Part shown: positions 1 through 11,280 of the stretch, piece after piece
Numbering within the stretch: the stretch's first letter is position 1
Layout of the letters: each line of letters opens with the position of its first letter
Assembly (NCBI RefSeq): GCF_963855985.1
Contig: NC_087106.1
Span: 7,919,001 to 7,983,000, forward strand
Direction: 5' to 3'
Length of the DNA: 64,000 nt
Source of the DNA: Ostrinia nubilalis
Taxonomy: Eukaryota > Arthropoda > Insecta > Lepidoptera > Crambidae
Made by a program: the position numbers and the translations under genes
The notes under the pieces: generated by a model
What the model was told of the DNA's origin: nothing
Databases searched by the model: none
Seen by the model: the letters and a program-made list of their open reading frames with translations, nothing else

Positions 1-111
1 AATGCCAACAAATAATAAAGAATGATACTTTTTGAAAAAAATCTGCTTTTAAATTCGTGTTGAAACACCACCCACTGTGGGTTAAGCACTGTATGGGTTA
101 ATCGATCATAG
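1..111. repeat. Partial copy of the palindromic element arm found at 54.6 and 55.2 kb
   Basis: The first ~60 bases (from aatgccaacaaataataaa) recur at about 54611-54665 in the same orientation and at about 55142-55203 inverted, where they are part of the arms of a TA-flanked palindromic element. The window therefore opens inside, or just past, a relative of that element. No coding content is seen. Confidence 0.7.
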
Positions 112-119
112 GCCACATG

Positions 120-1974
120 TAGGGAATGCAGAATCGGTTCTGGTTTGAGGAACCGGGTTTTTCGGGTCTGGTGGTCATAAGAACCGGGAGCCCCGGTTTT
201 TTCGGTTCTTTCGGTTCCAAAAAAACAATATTTTGATTGTTTTTTTTTATTGACATAACACTTCTTTGAATAGACTAGGAATAATCATGGAATAATCAAC
301 AAACATGATTTACAATATTTTTCTATTTTTACTAAATTCTACTCCCAAAAATAAAAAAAGTAAAATAATTAGTTTTCAATTGAGGTACCACAATCAGTCT
401 TTTTCCTCCAAGTTATCGATATATTTGACTATTTATATATTGACTGTCAGATGCAAAGCAAATAAAGGAGAAGGAGTGTTGCCAACTCTCACACAAAAAT
501 ATCATCATCATCATCATCATTTAATTTTAAACCATAGGATAGGACATCCACTGCTGAACATAAACCTCCCCCAATGCTTTCCATGTTGATCGATTGGTAG
601 CGGCCTGCGTCCAGCGCTTCCCTGCTACCTTTATGATGTCGTCGGTCCACCTTGTGGGTGGACGTTCCACGCTGCGTTTTCCGGTACGCGGCCTCCATTC
701 CAGGACCTTCCTGCCCCATCGGCCGTCAGTTCTGCGTCCGCGTCGGGCTATGTCCGCTGAATCCGCTGACATAGAAATGAGGAGATCCGTAAATGAACTA
801 AAGTCGCTACTTTAGTTCATTTCTGATTCGATCTCATAAAGAAACACCGAGCATAGCCCTCTCCATAGCACGCTGTGCAACTTTGAGCTTCTGTATAAGG
901 CCTATAGTGAGAGGCCACGTTTCCGAGCCATAAGTCATCACTGGTAACACACATTGGTTGTAGACTTTCGTCCTCAGGCACTGAGGTATTTTGGATGAAA
1001 AGATGTTGCGTAGTTTGCCGAACGCTGCCTAGCCGAGTTGGATTCGACGATTGACTCCCTTTTCGAAATTGGACCTACCTAGCTGGATCGTCAACAATCT
1101 CGAGGATTGAGCTCCCAACCGAAACTGGGTAGGGCGCAACATGGACATTGGACATAAGCTTTGTTTTGTCCATATTCATCCTCAGGCCTACCTGTTAGGA
1201 AACTCGATTAAGGTCTTTGAGCATTGTGCCAAGATCTTACAACGATTCTGCCATGACCACAATCAGTATCGTGGGCAAACCGAAGGTGAGTGATGTACTC
1301 GCCATTAATGTTTATGCCGAATCCTTTCCATTCAAGGAGTTTGAAAGCGTCTTCCAATGCAGTGGTGAACAGTTTAGGAGATATAACATCTCCCTGCCTA
1401 ACGCCTCACTGCAGAGGAATCGTCCTCGTGCTCTGCTCCTGTACTCGGACCGACATGGTGGCGTTTTTGTACAAGCACTTCAGCACCTCGATATACCGAT
1501 AGTCAATACGGCACCGCTGAAGAGACTGTAAGCACTGCCCAAGACCCGAACGAATCGAAGACCTTCTCATAGTCTACGAACGCCAAGCATAGTGGCAAGT
1601 TATACTCGTCAATCTTCTGTATAACCTGTCGCAGCGTAAGCGCAAACAAAAATATGCCAGTGATTTAAAAAAAATGTAAGAAAAATGCTTAAAATATTTA
1701 CATATCTCATAAAAAAAAAAACAAAATACAAAACCAATAAGTAGGTAATCTTTATTAGTAGCTAATCTGATATCTTTAGGTTCTCTATACGTTCGCAATG
1801 TTCTTGTTACGACTCATGCCTAATACCTATAACAGATTTTTAGATAAATATGCAAAACCCGAAAGTACCGAAAGAACCGGGTTTTGAATTTTTAAAACCC
1901 GGTTCTTAAGCTGTCGAAAAAACCCGGGTTTTCCCGGTTCTTTCGGTTCCGGGATTACCCGGGTACAAACCCTA
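120..1974. mobile_element. Non-autonomous hAT-type DNA transposon, TSD GCCACATG
   Basis: An exact 8-bp direct repeat GCCACATG lies at 112-119 and 1975-1982. The ends start TAGGG and finish CCCTA. Both sub-terminal regions (about 130-235 and 1855-1970) are packed with inverted aaccggg/cccggtt motifs. An 8-bp duplication with short imperfect terminal repeats fits the hAT superfamily. Without the LINE piece at 503-1645 the element is only about 0.7 kb, so it is a MITE-like non-autonomous copy. No transposase is seen. Confidence 0.8.
503..1645 (-). mobile_element. 5'-truncated RTE-type LINE fragment inserted in the hAT element
   Basis: The minus strand encodes, in broken frames, the second half of a LINE reverse transcriptase and the C-terminal tail typical of lepidopteran RTE-like elements, ending in a GRPPTRWTDD-like segment (here RPPTRWTDDI). 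It finishes in a (GAT)n tail at 503-520. The insertion has a 10-bp target duplication ACAAAAATAT at 493-502 and 1646-1655. The catalytic FADD box reads FAHD near 1275 and several frameshifts follow, so it is dead. 5' truncation plus a target duplication is what target-primed reverse transcription leaves. Confidence 0.85.
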
Positions 1975-2021
1975 GCCACATGAATTCACATGATGGAGTA
2001 TAATACTTTTTACTTACTTAC

Positions 2022-3218
2022 TTTTTCAGTTTCCACCTTCTCATTTTTAATTTTCTCCGATAACTCACTACATTTTGAACAAATGTCAACTCTGGGTGTT
2101 TTAAACCCAATATTATAATGTACTACAAAAATCCTTCTAAAAAAGCAATGTCGCACCTTAAGATTTTCATCGGTCTGATTTTCTTGATAAAGTCTCCACA
2201 TTTTTTTTATGTTGAGGTCTGAAGATACATATTTTCTTGTTGACGTGGCTGATCTGCAATAATGAGAATACATTGAAATGTCTCGATGAATCTCATCACA
2301 TTTTCTTTTTTAGCTAAAGTTTTCCTAGATACTCTATCTCCACCTCGACGCTCTTGGGGCATTTGGCCAGATACTAAAAATTTCTTAGCTATGTTTCGGA
2401 GTCTATGGGTACCGACGCCTAATATTTTTTTTAAAGCGTTTTGACAAATTCTCACTAATTTGTACGGTTTTCTATATGTACGAATATAATATTTCGTAAA
2501 AAATTCAGCTTCAGCACGGTTTTCTACTTTACGTCTTCGTCTCTGTGGTGTACTGACTTTTATGAATTTTAATATAAAATTGTCTTGATACACTTTATCC
2601 GCCTTGGAAAAAAATGCTTGGTGAAATTTTCTTATGTCTTGAGGATTTAAATCGTTGCATTTTAGTTTACCCAATTTTTTATGTACACAATTTTTTATAT
2701 CATTTATATTCGGTGGTCTTTTAGCAGAATACCTGTAATATAAAAAAACGGTTAATTTAATGTATTTGAAATAAAAGTAAAATTTATTATTCACAATTAC
2801 ATGTCAGCACAATTAAAATAACATAAAGATATACAATAAAATATTTTTTAATTCTTTTGGCAGTGACATTTTGTTAAATCTATATAAATAATAAAATAAA
2901 TTTAAAAGAGTTTATATTATTTTTATGCATTCACAGTGCAATTTTTGTAAGTATAGGAAAAATGTGATAGTGTTAAAAGAGTAAAATTTTCTGTTAAGTT
3001 AAACAATCATCATAATAAATCTTAAAGCAAGAGTGACGTTCGGCGCGATATTGTTGCTTGGTCATTACGGTATTGACCCGTCCATTACATCTTCTCATAC
3101 AAAACATGGTCAGGGAAACTTACCTTGCACGCTTTTGCACGTTACGTTTCCATTGTTTTTCATTGCGGATCCGTTTTCTTCCTTTATTATCCTGCACTGA
3201 AGCAATATTAATTTCCAT
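2022..3218 (-). pseudogene. Two exons of a multi-exon arthropod transposon-associated gene (transposase-like, family unassigned)
   Basis: Exon 1 (about 3124-3218) starts MEINIASVQDNKGRKRIR and ends at a GTAAGT donor. Exon 2 (about 2022-2733) follows a TATTACAG acceptor and ends at another GTAAGT donor. Exon 2 has a very basic segment (TPQRRRRK), an RGGDR motif, then SHYCRS and a CSKCSEL zinc-binding-like pair. This layout matches a large protein family that I associate with arthropod DNA transposons, possibly Sola-like, but the superfamily is not certain. One single-base frameshift near 2270 separates the two halves of exon 2. The 3' exons are absent; the hAT element at 120-1974 lies immediately downstream. 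Confidence 0.55.
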
Positions 3219-3224
3219 TTTGCG

Positions 3225-3828
3225 TTCTTTTACTATTAAAAATCAACAAAATAACGGGACGAAATGTTCAACAAACAACACGCGGACGCCATTACAGTTA
3301 CTAACACAGCTCGGCTCTGTGATTGGTCGAGGCGGGATACAAGCGCTTTTGTTACTAGATTAAATAATAGAGACGTTTTTGCACCTCACCGCGAATTTCA
3401 AATTGAATTTAGTATGGAATATAGACGGTTTTGCACATATGTAACTATGTGAGGTCATAGACTAACATGCAATGTGTTGCCAATAATCTAAAAATGTGTT
3501 GGATAAAAAACTGGACAGAGGCGCTTTTGAATCTATAGCCCTCATATCTAGAAATTTCATTTTACTATCACATAAATAACTACACATGAAGTTTTGCAAC
3601 ACAATTATTTAGCTATAAATAGAGAATAACATTCTATTAACCTTTTTTAATTAAAATTAAAGGCAAATTTCCCGCGTGTTCTCAAAAAAGGAATTGACAG
3701 TTCTTCAGTGTTGCTAATCTAAAAAAAAAAACTACCAAATTGCGTTTCGTTTTAAGCAATTCGTGATTTTATACAAAATGGAAGTTTCAATCAAAGTCAT
3801 CCCGTGAAACAAAGTAACCCCATTCTAC
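3225..3828. other. AT-rich stretch with no gene recognised
   Basis: This lies upstream (minus-strand sense) of the transposon-associated exon at 3124-3218 and may include its leader. Small open frames on the plus strand look like chance. No repeat family was recognised apart from its neighbours. Confidence 0.5.
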
Positions 3829-4065
3829 GGTAATTTCCCTTGTGTTATATTTTTATTCTTTAGAATAAATAGTGTTTGACGTTGATGCTAGTGGTGTTAA
3901 TTGTAACGCCATTTCGCCAGGATTTAATATCTGTATGATGATATATGTCTGATGTCTTTTTATAAGTTGGTGTACCGTCGCTATTAAAAGCATTGCTGTC
4001 AACCACAAACTCGTTTGGTGTTCTATTTGGCAAACGTTTTTAAATTATCCCTCTGAGTGACAAGT

Positions 4066-4103
<38 letters not shown>

Positions 4104-5131
4104 CCCTAAATTGTCGCCCGCAACAACAACATCCCTTTTTTGTCTCCCATAATTTTATTTTTTGTTCTGTTTATATTTTATTTTCATGTATTGTGTTGTC
4201 TTATTTGTGATGTCTGTTTGTTTTAGGTATTTAAATTTGCTTAAATTGCAGCTACAAAATTATTTATTTTTATAAACACACTGTGTAAAAGCTGCGCACG
4301 TGACATTGGCGGAATAGTGTGCCCTCAGTGGCGAAAAAACGCAAGTTCATCGCCATAAACCAAAGAAGAAGAAGAAAGTTTGTATTATTCCTAAATCTTT
4401 TGCGACGGACTTGTTGGCGGAGGTCCTCCTCCTGTCATCAGCCTGCCATGTCTATACTCAGACGCTCTGCTTTTTACTTTTCCTTTTGTATTTCGTCATT
4501 GGGTAATAATTTGCGTCATGTCCCTTTGTTTTTTGTTGTATGGCCATGAGATATCGAAATCTCCGTTAGCAGCTGTATATTAGCACGCGTTTTACGGTAC
4601 CGGTTTGCTATTTGCCGTCTTCTGTCTCGGGCATTTGCCAAAGTAAAAATACGCCACCGTAAACATGCCACTGATGAACTCATAATTTGTTTTCTTAATC
4701 AAAACACCAACAACAACAAATGGGTAACACGTCGATTGAGCAACAATAGTAGTGCAACAAAGTAATGTAATTTCCCTTGTGTTATATTTTTATTCTTTAG
4801 AATAAATAGTGTTTGACGTTGATGCTAGTGGTGTTAATTGTAACGCCATTTCTTCCACATCTGCAGGAGGATTTAATATCTGTATGATGATATATGTCTG
4901 ATGTCTTTTTATAAGTTGGTGTACCGTCGCTATCAAAAGCATTGCTGTCAACCACAAACTCGTTTGGTAAAGTTTGTATTATTCCTAAATCTTTTGCGAC
5001 GGACTTGTTGGCTGAGGTCCTCCTCCTGTCATCAGCCTGCCATGTCTATACTCAGACGCTCTGCTTTTTACTTGGCCTTTTGTATTTCGTCATTGGGTAA
5101 TAATTTGCGTCATGTCCCTTTGTTTTTTGTT
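3829..5131. repeat. Rearranged direct duplications of two non-coding blocks
   Basis: Block 1 (about 3829-4021) recurs at about 4767-4969. Block 2 (about 4379-4532) recurs at about 4973-5131, so blocks separated by ~360 bp in the first copy abut in the second. A third block with gagatatcgaaatctccgt (about 4545-4590) recurs at about 5845-5893. No reading frame is conserved between the copies. The neighbouring Myb/SANT-like exons suggest these are pieces of one PIF/Harbinger-type element that was duplicated and deleted internally (inference). Confidence 0.75.
4070..4103. repeat. 34-base poly(T) tract
   Basis: This is an uninterrupted run of about 34 T residues. It may be the poly(A) of a minus-strand retroposed copy or simple slippage; I find no retroposed gene body next to it. 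Its length is unreliable in most sequencing data. Confidence 0.9.
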
Positions 5132-5348
5132 AAGGCTATTAAAACATCACTCGAGTCTTTTGTAGAATCAAGGCAAACATTACAGAACTTAAATCTTCAA
5201 AATACTTCCAAACAGTACAGTACTGTCCTTGTTTTTGCATGATAAATAACACTTATTGATAAGTCGTTTCACTTTTATTTTGTCTATGTCCGATCGAGAT
5301 TCATGCCATCGCGATGTTCGTGATCTTAGTTACCTTTATGCAAGCGAA

Positions 5349-5585
5349 CTAACCGCTTGAAACGGGTAGAACTTTCTTAGTCCTTGCCTGATAAGGCTTT
5401 CTCTTGGTGCGTTTTATATTGTCCCAACAAGTTTTTAGTTGCTCAGTGTTTCGGACACTGAAAGAGCTCAAAGAGTTCAACTCTTCCGTTAGTTTTCGCC
5501 ATCCTTCGTTTTTGTTAGCCGTTCTTACGGCATCGGTTTTTTTGTTCTCAACCAAATCTTTAAATTTGGTAAATAAATAGTAGAA
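5349..5585 (-). pseudogene. Myb/SANT-like DNA-binding domain fragment of a transposon ORF
   Basis: The minus strand reads KFKDLVENKKTDAV, then a helix pair around EGWRKLTEELNSL, then QLKTCWDNIKRTKRK. This is the pattern of the Myb/SANT-like domain (zeste-regulatory type, Myb_DNA-bind_5) carried by many PIF/Harbinger-type elements and related insect genes. The frame is lost just upstream of LFTKFKD and no transposase follows. DNA binding is inferred from the family. Confidence 0.6.
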
Positions 5586-5941
5586 TTAGGATTTCCTTCT
5601 CGTTTAAAGAAAAATTCGGCCTGCGTGTTTAATACACAAATATAACACTTGAGATATTGATAACACAACAAAACTACAATGCGAAACACAAGTTAACCTA
5701 AAACACTTAATATGTAACGGATAGTTAGAATTTCCTCGCCGCTCAATTTTTTCTTAAAAAATTCGTAAGACGGGGTGACTTCAGGAAATGATGGACAAGT
5801 TCCTCCATGGCCGCAGTTCTCCCATCATTTCTCTGCTTTTATGGCCACGAGATATCGAAATCTCCGTTAGCAGCTGTATTAGCACGCGTTTTACTTATAA
5901 ATCAACAATTATTAGTGACATCGTTTTATGTAGTTACTCAC

Positions 5942-6132
5942 CATTCGCCATTGCTCAGCTGTCTTTTGGACGCAGTCTGACGATATACTGTTCAGAATAT
6001 CAGCACACTCTTGCCAAAGCCTTTTCGCCAGACTGCGCCCCTCTTTCGAGCGTGAGAAGCGCCCAAAGGCTAGCTCCGGCTGCCCTTCCAAATAAGCGAT
6101 TAGCGCGTCTAGTTGCTGAACACTTATCCTCT
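5942..6132 (-). pseudogene. Second SANT-like exon of a Harbinger-type accessory protein
   Basis: The minus strand reads SVQQLDALIAYLEGQPELA and, about 40 residues on, KTAEQWRM, followed exactly by a GTGAGT splice donor. The pattern (opening helix, SLAKRLWQECADIL-like second helix, AEQW third helix) fits the trihelix/SANT-like domain of insect transposon proteins. It lies upstream of the Myb-like fragment at 5349-5585 on the same strand, but they are not obviously one gene. Confidence 0.5.
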
Positions 6133-6234
6133 TACTGTTCGCCTAAATATTCTTATAAGAAATCAGTAAGTAAATATTTTGTAATATTACAGCGGAGCAT
6201 TACACATTAAATTCAACGTTTGTAGTAGACTGAA

Positions 6235-6490
6235 TCACAGAAAATAAAAAAACGTATATCGTGCGTGTCGTGGTTCCAATATTGGCTCTCAATTTTTTGT
6301 ACGTGGTCGTCGCACTTTTGACAGTTTTCCGGAGTTAATTCTGAAAATAGACTTGTGAGAATTTTAATTAATTTATTGTGACATGGTAGTTTCTTCTTTT
6401 AAGCCGTGTTCGCAGCATTTCTATCCAACCACGCCTTTGATTGAACATGTTCGGTAGTTCCCACGTTTCGTCCAGGAAGTATATTATGTT
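6235..6490 (-). pseudogene. C-terminal piece of an IS630/Tc1-like (DDE_3) transposase
   Basis: The minus strand carries YFLDETW, the first catalytic aspartate box of DDE_3-type transposases, then after a frameshift a short VQSKAWLD segment. After a large internal deletion comes the family's C-terminus, with LTPENCQKCDDHV and QKIESQYW. The middle of the catalytic core is missing. The same family is represented at 58715-61339, where this C-terminus is the part that is absent. Assignment rests on pattern memory of the family. Confidence 0.55.
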
Positions 6491-6499
6491 TTTTTTAAC

Positions 6500-8355
6500 C
6501 AACATGCTGCGCGCTCACCACGTCTCCGTCGTCGAGCTGCACACCCATCTTTTTGACAACCGTGAATATAATGTGTGTCGGGTTCTCGCTGCTGGTCTCC
6601 GGGTAGCCCGCTATCTCAATGTCGTTTCCGAACATTTCCTGGCCTCTCTCACTAATTTCAAGTTCTAAGTGCACTATCTTTTCCTCTAAATCAGACACCA
6701 CGCAACTATGAGAATTACCCGTGTCACACTCCTAGTAGAGGAGAGGGAACAAAATAAAGAAAAGATAGACAATAGGTTCTTAGGTTTAATAGGTGGGTTC
6801 ACAATTATAAACGACCGAATGTGTGTAACTCAGTTCCGTCACTATCACTGTCCTGCAATTCCGTCGCGTAGCTCCAGGCGTAGATGTCTTGATGTAGTAT
6901 GTGGATAGCAGTAGGCCAGGCCAGGCAGAATAAGGGGCTTGACAGACGTCCGGTACCGGGTAGATGGGCCCTGTAATAGTGTAAACAAAATATTTTACAA
7001 CTATTCCGATTTCCTATTTTTACTGCAACATCCAAAGATCGGCAAGCGAAGCGGTAGGTGGGAGCAGATGATAATGATTTGCAAAAAATAGTGATCAATG
7101 ATGAGGCACAATAATCAACTAATACATAGGGCAGAAAACAATTAAAAGCTAACGATATTAGTTTGTGACATTTCGCAACAGACAGAATATGTCAGTCCGC
7201 CAGTTGAAGGAAATAGAATTAAATTAGTACGAAATGTCACAAACGAAGAGAAGTTATTAAGTGTAAAATATAGGTGTGCGACTAAGATTAATTAATAACT
7301 ATTTACGCTATGTTATGTACATAGTTGTGACATAAAATATTATGTGGGTACATATTTTTACTATTTACATTACCCACTCAAGTAACTACTTAGATATTTC
7401 AATTAACACTTTTTCTCGTTTAATTAAATTATAAGATCAAAGTATTGTAATTTACATGTAAGGATATAAAATACTAAGTACGTTAAGATCATGACACAGC
7501 GTGTTTTGATGATGAAATTACGAACTACAGCTAGAAGCTTACAACTACAAGAAATACATTGCAACACTTACCCGATAATTAACGGGGGATTCACAAAGTA
7601 AATAATTATTATGTACAACACGTTTTAGGTAGCACGATAGTACGACAGCAGATAGGTAGGCTCACGTAGCAATAATTAGAGGTACGCGTCTTACTCAGAA
7701 CGCATCCAGCGGGCCAGTGGGCGCAGGCCGAGGAGCCGTGACCTTCGAGACCTTTCACTTTACGGCTGCGTGCGAGCGTATGTCGTAGTCAATAACAATC
7801 TTTAGGCCATTTAGTTAAGTGTTTCAACTTTGTATTATTTTACTTGTTATTAGTAGTAACTTAGAATTAAGACTTTTAGTTTAATTATTTTTCTATGTAA
7901 ATAATAAATTGTACATACTTAGAATTAAGAATTTTATTATTTTAAGTTTCCGTACTATATTTAATAGTGAAACATTTTATTTTATGTAAAATAAAATAAA
8001 AGGTTACACCCGCTGCGGTTTCAAGGCACTCAATGCGGTTTTCTAAAGAGTCCAGACGCATGCCCTGCGTTTTGATGGCAGTTGTTAGCACTGACATAGT
8101 GGAACGAAACAAATTCATTTCTATGCGCATAGCGCGTATCTCCTCAAGGAATTGCTTGCAATCAGGCGCCGAACCCGCCGGGCTAGCATCCCCAGAATCA
8201 CCCAGTTGAGAGATGTCACTGCTGGATTCAGCAACTTCAGGTGTTGATTTGACTCTGTGAGTGATATTGCAGCTCCTCTCTGGCGACAGAATAGACCGGA
8301 TAGGGGGTATCTCGATTTCCACTCTTCGGTTTTTTTGTTTAAACATTCTGGGCAC
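6500..8355 (-). pseudogene. ORF1-like protein (coiled coil + FP25K-like domain), split by a solo LTR
   Basis: Residues from MPRMFKQKNRR through a heptad-rich stretch (FLEEIRAMRIEMNLFRSTM) to RIECLE lie at 8005-8355. The FP-like part, with LELEISERGQEMFGNDIEI and ETSSENPTHIIFTVVKK, lies at 6500-6705. Between them sits the 6721-8004 insertion. Such coiled-coil plus FP (PF03258-like) proteins are ORF1 products of insect non-LTR elements, and lepidopteran genomes carry many. Its C-terminal part is cut off at 6500 where the unit starts. Confidence 0.7.
6721..8004. mobile_element. Probable solo LTR, TG...CA with CCCG duplication
   Basis: Unit copies 2 and 4 read uninterrupted gaattacccgctgcgg at this point. 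Copy 1 carries 1284 bp starting TGTCACACTCC and ending GGTTACA, flanked on both sides by (A)CCCG. TGT/ACA ends with a 4-5 bp target duplication point to an LTR retrotransposon family, and the absence of any internal coding region points to a solo LTR. AATAAA signals occur at about 7904 and 7990. Family is unknown. Confidence 0.65.
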
Positions 8356-8652
8356 TTTCAGGAATCGCTACGTTTTTAATCCTGTCTATAAAATGAGTAA
8401 AATCGTGAACTACTCAAATTTTATACATTCGAGATCATAGGCAGCCTTGCACGTGCTTGCACGTAGAGCAGCGCCGAAATTCGGATTTTACACCCGGCAC
8501 AACCATCAGTAGCGGTCAGCTGATTAGACATGGTTACAACAAGTCCCAATGTAAAAATGTAAAAACAAATAAATAACACTTGTAGTCACTTGCCCCCCTA
8601 TCGCATTCCAGCCGAACCTGACACCAAAAAGTACCAGTCGATAGCATTTTAC

Positions 8653-9408
8653 CAGGCCTCCGTCACTCGCCTATGCCGGCCGAGATAATTACCTACAGCG
8701 CGCGACAACTTCAAGTTGCAAATCAGTCAGGACCGCCACGCGCCGTGACGCGCCTGTGAGCACACGCGTATTTCTATACACGCTCGGTCCACAACGGTCG
8801 ATCATCGTCACAATCAAGGTTTATTGTTCCAACAGCACTGTTATCCTTCTTTAATGTAAAATCGTAATATTTAGGAATAATAATTAACTGTACCTACTAA
8901 TTTAAATAATTAAAAAAAACTACACTTTTTAAATAATTTTGAAATACTTATGACAAAAAACTGTAGCAAAAAAATTATTTTAGCTAATATAAACATTAAC
9001 TTACTTCACCGTGTCTATTTTCCGACACTACACCTTTTAAAACTATTTGTCCAATTTCGAATTATTGCAACACTGAAGTTTATTAATAGGTACTTTAGAG
9101 ATGGTACGATTATACAAACACCACTAGATTAAAGATTACCAATCGTAAATACAATAAATGCTTCTTAAAATTAAGTTATTATTTATTTTACTTTGCTTAT
9201 ACAACCCTGACGCTTGAGCTGCGAGGTAGATCAATTCTGAACACAAAAAATTTGCGCTCTTGTGAGCGTAGTAGTAAGGTGCGATTTCGAATGCACCATG
9301 TGCGTTGGATATTTTGCATTATTATTATTACCGTTAAAATGGCGGCATCTGATCCTACACAAAGGAGTGCAATTTCTGTTGCTACTATTATGTATTCTGT
9401 GATTTTAC
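8653..9408. mobile_element. Unclassified ~750-bp block flanked by ATTTTAC repeats
   Basis: Copies 2-4 of the unit pass from gcattttac directly to the gagaaa segment. Copy 1 instead carries an extra block bounded by ATTTTAC at 8646-8652 and 9402-9408. It begins CAGGCCTCCGTCACTCGCC and is GC-richer at its left end. I see no terminal inverted repeats and no reading frame of interest. It is either an insertion with a 7-bp duplication or ancestral sequence deleted from the other copies through the 7-bp repeats. Confidence 0.6.
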
Positions 9409-9870
9409 TGAGAAATAAGCACGATAGATAGTTTAATGTACAAAATTAACAGATGGCGTCACGTGCATAAAAATGTGAAAAAGGACTTGACCAATATGAG
9501 GTTTTGAATTAAAGTTTGTAGGTTATAAAGTTGCAGCACACAAAATCACTTAGCTGGGAGCACACAAATATTATATCAGATAAAGTCAATTGAGAAATAG
9601 TATTCAATTAGAAGCACACATTATTGTCATTGCTTCAAACAACTTCACTAGCGGCAGGTTATTATGCCAAGTCATTATACGTGATAATTTTGCTATTACC
9701 CTGATATTCACGGTACATTCACTTGTAGAACACCACACAGTAATACACTCTTATATTCACTATTAGTTATGAACTTTTAAACAGTATTTGTAGTGATAAA
9801 ACAAAATAACGAGAAGAGAGAGAGATTTGCAGCGATTTTCAGTTTATTGACAACGTTAAGCAATGCTTTT

Positions 9871-10062
9871 TCTATACTAATATTATAAAGAGGTAAAGTT
9901 GATGTATTTGTATATTTGTTAAATTGTAAGGGGTAATCTCGGGATCTACAGAACCGATTTTAAAAATTATTTCACCAATAGAAAGCCACATTATTGCTGA
10001 GTGTCATAGGTTATATAAAAAACCGAAAAACCGAAAGGGCGAAGCCGCGAGCGGAAAGCTAG
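9871..10062 (+). mobile_element. Short Helitron-like element in unit 1
   Basis: The element begins TCTATACTAATATTATAAAG and ends GCGGAAAGCTAG, next to a T. TC start, CTAG end and the atactaatattataaa opening are typical of the abundant lepidopteran non-autonomous Helitron-like family. The same element sits at the same place in the other units (13711-14616 including a nested hAT, and 30580-30763), so it predates the tandem duplication. Confidence 0.6.
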
Positions 10063-10344
10063 TATTGTATAAAGGAGACAGTTATATTAAACAATTTGTA
10101 ACAAGATACCTACATAATATAAGTTTCATAATTAAAGCCAGCTATGTTAATAAAAAGTTGAAAAATAATAATTCTGTAACAAATTGGTGAATTATTGGAA
10201 TAAATTACATAAATTGTAGGATCCTAGATCAGTGTTCCGCAAAGTGTTGTAAATTAGAAAATTGCCGGGGCAAAATAAAAGGAAGTTTTATAACAATAAC
10301 AATAAAATGTTTATCAACTAAACACAAAAAATAATTTATTTAAA

Positions 10345-10990
10345 GGGATGGGTCGTTGGGCCGTTTGGCTGGTACCTGTTACTTAAATTTAAAATTAACG
10401 CGCGATTTATTCACCACACACCGCTCGGCTTAACCCCCTTTACACCCGTTGGGTGCAGCAAGCGTCCGGCACAGCAAAACAGCCGGTTCCAAACACCTCC
10501 TATGAAGTAGGGTAGCCCATGACCGTGGTGGACGGCCTCGGTAATGCACGTATCCGCCAGTCATGGTTGGGGAACGACTCCCAGGCCCCATCGTCACCTT
10601 TAACGGAGGCAAAATCCGGCGACAGCAGCTAATGCAGCAGGACACAGCGCAGAGGCTCGCCACCGAGCACTGCCCAACCAAAATCTTCAGTAAGTGTGGG
10701 CCCAAGTGTAGCACGTGGCAGTGAGTCCGCAAAATTACGGTGTTTTCGGTTTTTATTCCGAAATTTTCTTTACTCTGATGAGAATTATGCGTGCCCTGCC
10801 CGTTTGCTTGGAAATGGCACAGTCAAGACACGATTCAGGATCAGGACACCACGCACACCAGACCAGAACTTCCGATCTCCAGCACGGCCAGCAGAGAAAA
10901 AGGGCCCCTCAAAAAGCGTCGGTCATCACCTGTGACTCAGACCTTCGTTCAAAAACTTCTCAACCTACCAAGTCACCATAAGAAATTTTT
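10345..10990. other. Conserved block of the tandem unit without recognised product
   Basis: This block recurs with only a few substitutions at about 26366-27005 and 31052-31680. Overlapping frames of 76-100 codons are open on both strands in all three copies, but they share no motif I recognise, and the third copy has a deletion that shifts the plus-strand frame. A minus-strand frame opening MRTHCHVLHLG is Cys-rich and open throughout. I regard it as non-coding or relic sequence. Confidence 0.5.
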
Positions 10991-11280
10991 ATTTTCAATA
11001 AATGCTATTTATGACAACTAGCCTCTTATTGCATAATTTCAATAGAAAACCACAAAACACTGCTTCACTCATTTAAATTTAATTAATTAATTAAACTTTA
11101 AATAAAAATAAAAAATTGTCAAGACAAACTAGTAGGAAAACGCATTCTTTATTCATATGAAAAAAGCTAATACTACATGGTATAAATAATATTACGACAA
11201 TAAATTACCTGCTAAAAACCCATAGTGATGCAGTTTTAGGCTTAAGACTTGCGTAGCATTTAACTTTCATTGTCTTAAAA

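Larger units (their letters stand above)
6500..10131. repeat. Tandem unit copy 1 (partial) of a ~3-kb repeat
   Basis: This copy starts inside the ORF1-like segment and runs to the unit junction cataaTTAAAGCC at about 10131. It holds two insertions not found in the other copies: an LTR-type element at 6721-8004 and a ~750-bp block at 8653-9408. The remainder matches copies 2-4 closely, including the short Helitron-like element near the end. Confidence 0.85.

Noticed and set aside
594..1531. Plus-strand ORFs over the LINE region
   Set aside because: Antisense shadows of the degenerate minus-strand LINE reverse transcriptase.
3058..3452. Plus-strand ORFs of 101 and 62 codons
   Set aside because: One is antisense to the transposon exon at 3124-3218; neither has a recognisable motif.
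4070..4103. Poly(T) as the tail of a processed pseudogene
   Set aside because: No retroposed gene body or target duplication was found next to it.
10430..10935. 100-codon minus and 79-codon plus ORFs repeated in three units
   Set aside because: Conservation simply follows recent tandem duplication; no motif is recognised and one copy has a frame-shifting deletion in the plus frame.
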